From Rhizobium redzepovicii (GTDB taxonomy: Bacteria > Pseudomonadota > Alphaproteobacteria > Rhizobiales > Rhizobiaceae), in NCBI RefSeq assembly GCF_019793435.1, contig NZ_JAILYH010000016.1:62001-126000 (forward strand): a stretch of DNA of 64,000 nt, in the 5' to 3' direction. The position numbers and the translations under genes are program-made. Within the stretch, counting starts at the first letter, position 1, and each line of letters begins with the position of its first letter. Of the stretch, positions 58,404 to 64,000 are shown in pieces. The notes below the pieces were generated by a model. That model was not told the DNA's origin, ran no database searches, and saw only the letters and a list, made by a program, of their open reading frames with translations.

Positions 58404-58586
58404 ATGAATCACTTAGCGCATTTTCCTAATGTTGAAGATGAAGAGCGCCATTTGAGATTCCTATTGGAAAACAGAGAAATGGAAAAAATATTTAATAAAT
58501 TCGATACTCCTTGCCAGAGTGAATTAGAATTTGTTAACCATTTCGTGGCAGCTTCCAAATCACGTAGCGCGTTCGGTATCGTGTAG
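58404..58586 (+). CDS. Possible 60-residue protein just upstream of ctrA
   Basis: ATG 58404 to TAG 58584-58586 encodes MNHLAHFPNVEDEERHLRFL, then ENREMEKIFNKFDTPCQSEL and a tail. It is charged and helical with no recognised family. Base composition is clearly more AT-rich than neighbouring genes and no strong ribosome site is seen (only CGGATG). It ends 40 bases before ctrA. It may be a real small gene or an open stretch of the ctrA leader. Confidence 0.35.
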   Translation: MNHLAHFPNVEDEERHLRFLLENREMEKIFNKFDTPCQSELEFVNHFVAASKSRSAFGIV

Positions 58587-58626
58587 GGGGCCAGACCACC
58601 TTTCGGCGGCGGTAAAGGGGATAATT

Positions 58627-59328
58627 ATGCGGGTACTACTCATCGAGGATGATAGCGCGACGGCGCAGAGCATCGAGTTGATGCTGAAATCAGAAAGTTT
58701 TAATGTCTACACCACCGATCTCGGTGAAGAAGGCGTCGATCTGGGCAAGCTGTATGATTATGATATCATCCTGCTGGATCTGAACCTGCCCGACATGTCC
58801 GGATATGAAGTGCTTCGCACGCTCCGGCTGTCCAAGGTCAAGACACCGATCCTCATTCTGTCGGGCATGGCCGGTATCGAAGACAAGGTTCGCGGCCTCG
58901 GCTTCGGCGCTGACGACTACATGACCAAGCCGTTCCACAAGGACGAGCTCGTTGCCCGCATCCACGCCATCGTCCGCCGCTCCAAGGGCCATGCCCAGTC
59001 AGTCATCATGACCGGCGAACTCATCGTCAACCTCGACGCCAAGACTGTCGAAGTCGGTGGCCAGCGCGTCCACCTGACGGGCAAGGAATACCAGATGCTG
59101 GAGCTGCTTTCGCTCCGCAAGGGCACCACCCTCACCAAGGAAATGTTCCTCAACCACCTTTACGGCGGCATGGACGAGCCGGAACTGAAGATTATCGACG
59201 TCTTCATCTGCAAGCTCCGCAAGAAGCTCGCCAACGCTGCTGGCGGCGCCAACTACATCGAGACCGTCTGGGGCCGCGGCTACGTTCTGCGCGAGCCGGA
59301 TGGTGCCGAATACGCCGAAACCGCCTGA
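58627..59328 (+). CDS. ctrA: Cell-cycle master regulator CtrA
   Basis: A 233-residue OmpR-type response regulator. The receiver starts MRVLLIEDDSATAQSIELML, with phospho-acceptor Asp51 in DIILLDLNLPDMSGYE and LGFGADDYMTKPFHKDELVA. The winged helix contains LTGKEYQMLELLSLRKGTTL and LKIIDVFICKLRKKLANAAG. Near-identical to CtrA across rhizobia. AAAGGGG precedes ATG 58627. It controls division, motility and replication genes; its partners SciP and ChpT are encoded within 2 kb on either side. Confidence 0.97.
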   Translation: MRVLLIEDDSATAQSIELMLKSESFNVYTTDLGEEGVDLGKLYDYDIILLDLNLPDMSGYEVLRTLRLSKVKTPILILSGMAGIEDKVRGLGFGADDYMTKPFHKDELVARIHAIVRRSKGHAQSVIMTGELIVNLDAKTVEVGGQRVHLTGKEYQMLELLSLRKGTTLTKEMFLNHLYGGMDEPELKIIDVFICKLRKKLANAAGGANYIETVWGRGYVLREPDGAEYAETA

Positions 59329-59356
59329 TATTTCCGATCCCCCTTATCGGATAACG

Positions 59357-59385
59357 AAATCCCGCCCTTCCGGCGGGATTTTTCG
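59357..59385 (+). terminator. Intrinsic terminator after ctrA
   Basis: Stem AAATCCCGCC / GGCGGGATTT with loop CTTCC, running into TTTTTCGTTT, 28 bases after the ctrA stop. Confidence 0.8.
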
Positions 59386-59536
59386 TTTCTGCCTGGCAAC
59401 GAGAAGAGGCCTTAATAAAAGAGATGTGAGGCTGGATAAGCGGTCGAACCTTCTCCGTTGCGATCAAGAAAACGGAGTGCGGGCGGCCGAACGTGCTTAC
59501 GCGTTCGGCGAGGCTGCATGGAAAGGCGACCTGGCG

Positions 59537-59899
59537 TCAGGCAGCGATCGCGCGGTTTCCGAAAACGGCGGTCAGGATCTTGCGGTCGAACGGCTTCAGC
59601 AAGAAGTCGGTGGCGCCGGCCCGTTTGCCCGCCATCAGCTTCTTCAGATCCGCCTCGACGACGCAGTAATAGATCTTGACGTCTTTGCCGCCGTCCATGG
59701 CGCGGATGGCGGCGATGAGGTCGAGGGCGCCCTCCATGCCGGAATCGACGATCAAATATTCCGGCAGCTCCGTCTGGCAGCGCTGCAGCGCCTCGCCGGC
59801 GTTGGAGGCCTCGCTGACGAGAAAATCGAGTTCGGAGAGAATGCGCTTGCCGACCTTGCGGACGATATCCGAATTATCGGTGATCATGAACCTTTGCAT
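59537..59899 (-). CDS. Single-domain receiver protein, degenerate
   Basis: A 120-residue stand-alone receiver. The phospho-acceptor Asp52 is present (YLIVDSGMEG), as is the invariant Lys102 (FLLKPFDRK). The N-terminal acidic pair is Asp8-Asn9 (MITDNSDIVRK), and the beta-4 Thr/Ser region reads YYCVVEAD with no Thr or Ser. Phosphorylation-dependent switching may be altered. It lies between ctrA and chpT, 120 bases after chpT on the same strand, and may exchange phosphate with ChpT. It is not CpdR by sequence. Confidence 0.8.
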   Translation of the reverse strand: MQRFMITDNSDIVRKVGKRILSELDFLVSEASNAGEALQRCQTELPEYLIVDSGMEGALDLIAAIRAMDGGKDVKIYYCVVEADLKKLMAGKRAGATDFLLKPFDRKILTAVFGNRAIAA

Positions 59900-60019
59900 G
59901 GGCGCTCCTTTGCCCCTCGCATTCGTCGCAGCAAGAGGCCTCTTACAACCCTGGAGAATAGGTCCATCAGGCTAACGAATCGTTACCGGACGGGCTAAGA
60001 CACCCGTCCAATCTCGAAA

Positions 60020-60670
60020 TCAGGCCGCCGCCGCGGCCACCGCCGTGAACACCAGTTCTTCGGCACTGGCGCTGTGATCAAGCGTCATTCCGCACTCCTG
60101 CGCCAGAAGCACAGTGTAATAGGGCTGGATCGAATGGGCGTCGATCGCTTCCTCGATCGTGCCGGTCGAGATCTCGACGAATTTCGGAGGCAGGCGCATC
60201 AGCTTGCCTTTGGCCGTGAGCTTGAACCTGGCATCGAACTCGGGATTCTCAAGCGTTACCTCGAGCACGCCGCCGCGCGGAATTGCCGAATAGGCAACGA
60301 GAAACAGGTTGAGCAGCAGCTTGACGCGATTCTTGGCGACGATGGCGCGCGGCCCGTTCCAGATGACCTCGGTTTTCTTCTCGGCGATGGCGAAATCCTT
60401 GGCCGCACGCTCGGCCTCGCCGGTATCGATCGAAGCGCCGACAGAACCCGAGGCACCAAAGGCGAGACGCGCGAATTTCAGACGGACGGAAGCGTTGAGC
60501 GCGCTGGTGCGGATCAGGTCCATCGCATCGGCGTCGGCACCCCCCTCATCCAGCAGCTCCAGCCCGTTATTGATCGCACCGACCGGTGAGATGACATCGT
60601 GGCAAACGCGGCTGCAAAGAAGCGCGGCCAGATCCGGGCCGGACAAGGTGAGATTGGGGTTCTTGGACAT
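60020..60670 (-). CDS. chpT: Histidine phosphotransferase ChpT
   Basis: A 216-residue phosphotransferase with a degenerate histidine-kinase-like fold. The H-box is LCSRVCHDVISPVGAINNGL (His24), and the C-terminal pseudo-ATPase domain includes KLLLNLFLVAYSAIPRGGV. In Caulobacter, ChpT relays phosphate from CckA to CtrA and CpdR. GGAGACG precedes the ATG pair; the second ATG (60670) best fits spacing, and the frame extends upstream. Divergent from the DUF1134 gene. Confidence 0.9.
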   Translation of the reverse strand: MSKNPNLTLSGPDLAALLCSRVCHDVISPVGAINNGLELLDEGGADADAMDLIRTSALNASVRLKFARLAFGASGSVGASIDTGEAERAAKDFAIAEKKTEVIWNGPRAIVAKNRVKLLLNLFLVAYSAIPRGGVLEVTLENPEFDARFKLTAKGKLMRLPPKFVEISTGTIEEAIDAHSIQPYYTVLLAQECGMTLDHSASAEELVFTAVAAAAA

Positions 60671-60865
60671 CATCGTCTCCTGAGGGGCGGCAAGTTCATC
60701 GCGCCCGGGAATATGCTTCATCAAAATTGCGCGAAGTTTGCGATCGTACTCGGTGCCATAATGACACCATATTTGGTAAACCGATTGTTAAGATCATCGG
60801 CGCAAAATGCACCAATCGCCGCGAGCGGTTGCCCGCTCCCAGCCAAACGACGAACGGATGACACC

Positions 60866-61453
60866 ATGCGCCCTCGATTTCCGCACCGATTCATCGGCTT
60901 CTGCAGGTTGCTTTCGGCCCTCGTCTTTTCCTCGCTGATGGTCGTCGGGCCTGCCTCCGCCCAGGACAACGGCCAGTACACGATGCAGGAAATCGTCGAT
61001 GCCGGCCACTCCTTCTTCGGCTCCGCCAGCGGCGGACTTGCCAAAGTCGTCGAGAGTGCCTTCCAGAAATACGGCCTGCCGAATGGCTACATCCTCGGAC
61101 AGGAAGGCGGCGGCGCGTTCATCGCCGGCCTTACCTACGGCGAAGGCCAGCTGAACACCAAGAACGCCGGCGAACATAATCTCTACTGGCAGGGCCCCTC
61201 GCTCGGCCTCGATTACGGTGGCCAAGGCTCACGCGTGATGATGCTGGTCTACGACCTGCCCTCGGTAAACGGCATCTATGCCCGCTTCGGCGGCGTCAGC
61301 GGCTCGGCCTATGTTATCGCCGGCTTCGGCATGACCCTTCTCAAGAACAACGACGTGCTGGTCGTGCCGATCCGCACCGGCGTCGGCGCCCGCTTGGGTG
61401 TCAATGTCGGCTATCTCAAGATCACTCAGGCGCCGACCTGGAACCCCTTCTGA
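60866..61453 (+). CDS. DUF1134 secreted protein
   Basis: A 195-residue exported protein. The signal peptide (LLSALVFSSLMVVGPASA|Q) precedes the DUF1134 domain: ILGQEGGGAFIAGLTYGEG, LYWQGPSLGLDYGGQGSRVM and DVLVVPIRTGVGARLGVNVG. It resembles the YSC84/SYLF lipid-associated actin-binding fold, so envelope or lipid association is plausible. Function in bacteria is unknown. ATG 60866 chosen; the frame is open upstream into chpT antisense. Confidence 0.85.
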   Translation: MRPRFPHRFIGFCRLLSALVFSSLMVVGPASAQDNGQYTMQEIVDAGHSFFGSASGGLAKVVESAFQKYGLPNGYILGQEGGGAFIAGLTYGEGQLNTKNAGEHNLYWQGPSLGLDYGGQGSRVMMLVYDLPSVNGIYARFGGVSGSAYVIAGFGMTLLKNNDVLVVPIRTGVGARLGVNVGYLKITQAPTWNPF

Positions 61454-61570
61454 GACCGCAAAGCCGCCTGAAAGCGCCGCCGTTCGCATCGGCGGCCTTG
61501 CCCATATGCGTCATGCGTGCTTAATCATCGCGGCTGACCTCTTATCAACCTTCGAATCGATGGCCGCGCC

Positions 61571-62731
61571 GTGATCGAATACGCTCTCTTGTTCGGATTG
61601 GGCTTCCTGACCGCGGCCTTCCTGGTCTTTCTGGTCTCGCCCGCCGTTCACCGCCGTATCGTCTGGTATACAGAGAACCGCCTGAAGGCGACCATGCCGC
61701 TCAGCCCGCAGGAGGTTCGCGCCCAGAAGGATATGGTGCGCGCGCTCTATGCGGCCGAAAACGCCCGCACCACCCAGGACCTGCTGCGTGAGCGCGAGAA
61801 ATCCCTGTCGCTCCAGCTTCGCCACGACGCGCTCGCCGTCGATGCCGGCAGGCTTGCCGCCGAGATCGGCGAATTGCAGGCCCAGATCGGCGAGATGCAT
61901 GTCGAGGCCGCCGAGCAGCGCTCGCGTCTGCGCAAGGATGAGAATTATATTAGTCAGTTGAAGACCAATCTGCATATTGCCGAACAGTCCGCGGCCAACA
62001 AGGAGAGCGAACTGGCAACGATGCGGACGCGGCTGAGCAAGCTCGGTGAACAGACCGATGGGCTGAGGATCGATCTGGCCGCACGCGAAACCGAGGCGGA
62101 GAGCCTGAAATCCCGCGTCAACGCGCTACGCGACGAACGAGATACGTTGCGCCAGGACGTCAACCTGCTGCAGAAGCGCGCCAAGGATGCCGAACAGAAA
62201 CTGACGCAACAGCAGCACATGGTGATCCGCCTGGAGGACAAGGCCGCGCGCGACAGCGCTTCCGCCGCCGAAAAGGAAGCCCTGGTCGCTCGCCGCCAGC
62301 AGGAGATCGCCAAGGTGAAGGAACAGTTGAAGGCCGCCAATGCCGAGATCCGCAAGGTCAATCGCGTGCTGCGCGACGCCGGCCTTGCCGGGATGGCCGC
62401 GGAGCTGCCGGCGGAATCGACGGCCGAAGACCCGGCAACATCCACGCCCGACACCGCCGTCGTCACGGCTGAGATCGGCGAAGATGTCCGCAAGCGCAGC
62501 GCCGCCCTTGCCGAACGCCTGCAGAATGCAAAGACGGTGACCGGACGCGATGGGGAGATCCGCGAGGAAATCGCCTCAATCGCCGCCAACATGGTGGCCC
62601 TGACCGCACTCAAGGAGGGGCCCTCCTCGCCGATCCGCACTCTTTTGCCGAATGCGGCGGAAAAGACCCCGAGTGATCGCGTCAGCCTTGCCGACAGGGC
62701 GGCCGCCATCATCGCCGATCCCCAGCGCTAA
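61571..62731 (+). CDS. Membrane-anchored coiled-coil protein of unknown function
   Basis: 386 residues. One N-terminal transmembrane segment (YALLFGLGFLTAAFLVFLVS) precedes a cytoplasmic region (WYTENRLKATMPLSPQEVRA). Then come about 220 residues of heptad-rich coiled coil (LREREKSLSLQLRHDALAVD; RDERDTLRQDVNLLQKRAKD) and a disordered Ala/Pro/Thr-rich tail. The layout resembles EzrA- or RmuC-like scaffold proteins without a nuclease domain. Start is GTG 61571 with no clear ribosome site. Found near cell-cycle genes; a structural role is only a guess. Confidence 0.75.
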   Translation: MIEYALLFGLGFLTAAFLVFLVSPAVHRRIVWYTENRLKATMPLSPQEVRAQKDMVRALYAAENARTTQDLLREREKSLSLQLRHDALAVDAGRLAAEIGELQAQIGEMHVEAAEQRSRLRKDENYISQLKTNLHIAEQSAANKESELATMRTRLSKLGEQTDGLRIDLAARETEAESLKSRVNALRDERDTLRQDVNLLQKRAKDAEQKLTQQQHMVIRLEDKAARDSASAAEKEALVARRQQEIAKVKEQLKAANAEIRKVNRVLRDAGLAGMAAELPAESTAEDPATSTPDTAVVTAEIGEDVRKRSAALAERLQNAKTVTGRDGEIREEIASIAANMVALTALKEGPSSPIRTLLPNAAEKTPSDRVSLADRAAAIIADPQR

Positions 62732-62810
62732 CGCATACCGCCCGGAAGCGTGCCGCGGTTCCGGGATAACGACATGCATCAAAACAAAGGACCGAAGCGC
62801 CCCCGCACTT

Positions 62811-62825
62811 ATGCGACGCGCTTTA
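62811..62825. repeat. Fragment of the palindromic repeat seen at 1356-1394
   Basis: ATGCGACGCGCTTTA repeats the right arm and flank of the element at 1356-1394. It lies just before the end of the convergent methyltransferase gene. Confidence 0.5.
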
Positions 62826-62835
62826 GGATCACAAT

Positions 62836-63660
62836 TCAGATCCGATCCATCGCCGACGCCATCGAAAACAGCGCAATGCCGGTTGCCGTCGCGGCGTTGA
62901 GACTGTCGAGATCCTCCGACTGCGGGATGCGGGCGCTCTGGAAGCGCGCCAGCAGCGCCTCCGGCAACCCCTCCCCCTCGGTGCCGATGACAAGCGCCAT
63001 GCGTGCCGAGGCAGGAATAGCGCGGATATCGGTCTTGCCGTGCGGGGAAAGCGTCCAGATGGCAAAGCCGCGATCGGCAAGCGAGAGCAGCACATCCATC
63101 GCCTTGCCGCCGCGCCGGTGCGGAACGCTCAGCACCGAACCGACGGAGACACGCAGCGCCTTGCGGTAGAGCGGATCACAGCAGGTTTCGTCGAGCAGCA
63201 CCGCATCCGCCCGGAAGGCGGCTGCATTGCGGAACATCGAACCGGCATTGTCATGATTGGAAATGCCGCAGCCGACGAGCACCAGCGCCCGTTCCGGCAG
63301 CGCCTCGAGAAGGGCCGCCTCTCCGCGATCTTCCCGCCGGCCGAGCGCCAGAACGCCGCGATGCAGATGGAATCCGACGACGCCGTCAAGCACATCGGCC
63401 TCGGCGACATAGACCGGCACATCGGCCGGCAGCCGCTCGAGGATGGGCATAACGCCGTCGACGCGGTTGCGCAGCAGCAGGATCTTCTCGGCGAAAAAGC
63501 CGCGGTCTTGCGCATGCGCCTCAGCGAGCATGCGCAGCACGACGGTGCCTTCGGCGATGAAGCGGTTTTCCCGGCCCGTCAGATCGCGCTCGCGAATATT
63601 GCGGAATTCGGCGATGCGCGGATCGTCGGCGCTGTCGATGGCGATCGGGACGGCGGCCAT
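62836..63660 (-). CDS. TrmH/SpoU-family RNA 2'-O-methyltransferase
   Basis: A 274-residue SPOUT methyltransferase. The N-terminal substrate-binding domain (RENRFIAEGTVVLRMLAEAH) precedes the knotted catalytic domain: LVLVGCGISNHDNAGSMFRN (motif 1), ALVIGTEGEGLP (motif 2) and RIPQSEDLDSLNAATATGIA (motif 3). It methylates ribose in tRNA or rRNA; the specific site is not readable. ATG 63660 chosen. Confidence 0.9.
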   Translation of the reverse strand: MAAVPIAIDSADDPRIAEFRNIRERDLTGRENRFIAEGTVVLRMLAEAHAQDRGFFAEKILLLRNRVDGVMPILERLPADVPVYVAEADVLDGVVGFHLHRGVLALGRREDRGEAALLEALPERALVLVGCGISNHDNAGSMFRNAAAFRADAVLLDETCCDPLYRKALRVSVGSVLSVPHRRGGKAMDVLLSLADRGFAIWTLSPHGKTDIRAIPASARMALVIGTEGEGLPEALLARFQSARIPQSEDLDSLNAATATGIALFSMASAMDRI

Positions 63661-63667
63661 GCCGGCC

Positions 63668-64000
63668 TCAATTGCCCGCGACGCTGACGTCGGCGACGGT
63701 GCGGCCGGTCCTGAGGTCGAAGACCAGCGCCTTGCTCTTGCCCTCGGCCGTTTCGCCGTAAAACAGGATCTGCCCCGCCGAAAACGAGGTGGACTGTACC
63801 TTGAAGCCGAGCGGTAGGGAAACTGTCGCCGCAAGCGGCGCATCCGAAGGCACGCCGGCGGCGGAAACGGTCGCCGCCGTCTCCTTGGGTTCGCTGTGCA
63901 TCGTCTTATAGACAACCGCGCCGAAGACCGCCATAAGGCTCACGAACATGATGGCGCCGGAAACGATCTGCAGGCGGACCATCTTGCGCCGGACACTTTC
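63668..64000 (-). CDS. Small membrane-anchored protein, 5' end outside the window
   Basis: The frame is open to the window edge; the first Met in view is at 63982 (MVRLQIVSGAIMFVSLMAVF), preceded in frame by ESVRRK, so the true start is likely upstream. One transmembrane segment is followed by a ~70-residue periplasmic domain (LPLGFKVQSTSFSAGQILFY; SKALVFDLRTGRTVADVSV). It ends 7 bases before the methyltransferase start. No family recognised. Confidence 0.7.
   Translation of the reverse strand, partial: ESVRRKMVRLQIVSGAIMFVSLMAVFGAVVYKTMHSEPKETAATVSAAGVPSDAPLAATVSLPLGFKVQSTSFSAGQILFYGETAEGKSKALVFDLRTGRTVADVSVAGN

Overview
This window looks like core chromosome of a fast-growing rhizobial alphaproteobacterium, most likely genus Rhizobium (R. 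etli / R. leguminosarum type). The evidence is GC-rich codon use throughout, a CtrA/SciP/ChpT cell-cycle block, the rhizobial urease gene order, a PhyR/EcfG-type stress signature and rhizobial palindromic repeats. I saw no insertion sequence, prophage, CRISPR array, tRNA or rRNA.

Region 1 (1-4.9 kb): the 3' end of a PhyR-like response regulator, then an HWE histidine kinase behind a good sigma-EcfG promoter match. Next is a minus-strand unit holding a 12-codon leader-peptide-like ORF and an intrinsic terminator, then preT-preA (dihydropyrimidine dehydrogenase) and a twice-frameshifted SEC-C relic. Region 2 (5-11.8 kb): FtrA-type regulator with a divergent rhodanese, a medium-chain dehydrogenase with a divergent LysR regulator, and heme oxygenase overlapping a bacteriophytochrome that carries an HWE kinase and a receiver. 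Region 3 (11.8-20.8 kb): RutR-like regulator, an operator-like palindrome, N-carbamoyl-beta-alanine amidohydrolase, a DUF559 gene, dihydropyrimidinase, a cupin and a four-gene ABC importer. With preTA this gives a complete reductive pyrimidine route (uracil/thymine to dihydropyrimidine to N-carbamoyl-beta-amino acid to beta-amino acid, NH3 and CO2) with a likely dedicated importer.

Region 4 (21.1-25.7 kb): RND efflux adaptor and pump. Region 5 (25.8-40.7 kb, minus strand): the urea system. urtA-B-C-D-(unknown)-E imports urea. ureD-A-(DUF1272)-B-(LprI-like)-(GT29-like)-C-(DUF2459)-(GGDEF)-E-F-G makes and matures nickel urease. Region 6 (40.8-47.2 kb): a secreted PAP2 phosphatase with an autotransporter-type repeat, divergent from a very large sensor kinase whose input is an NCS1 permease-like membrane domain plus a Cys-rich module, followed by an overlapping LuxR-type response regulator. 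Its position beside urtA makes nitrogen-compound sensing a reasonable guess. Region 7 (47.3-52.9 kb, minus): a branched-chain amino acid ABC operon livH-M-G-F-(DUF6867)-livK.

Region 8 (53.4-64 kb): CysQ, a PssA/ExoY-type sugar transferase starting exopolysaccharide synthesis, a roughly 1-kb gene-poor stretch, then cell-cycle control genes: sciP, a PqiA-like membrane protein, a GNAT protein, fliJ, ctrA, a degenerate single-domain receiver and chpT. The end holds a DUF1134 secreted protein, a membrane-anchored coiled-coil protein, a TrmH-family RNA methyltransferase and a partial membrane protein. Start sites were chosen by Shine-Dalgarno position, overlap and family length. Functions rest on recognised motifs, not on database searches.
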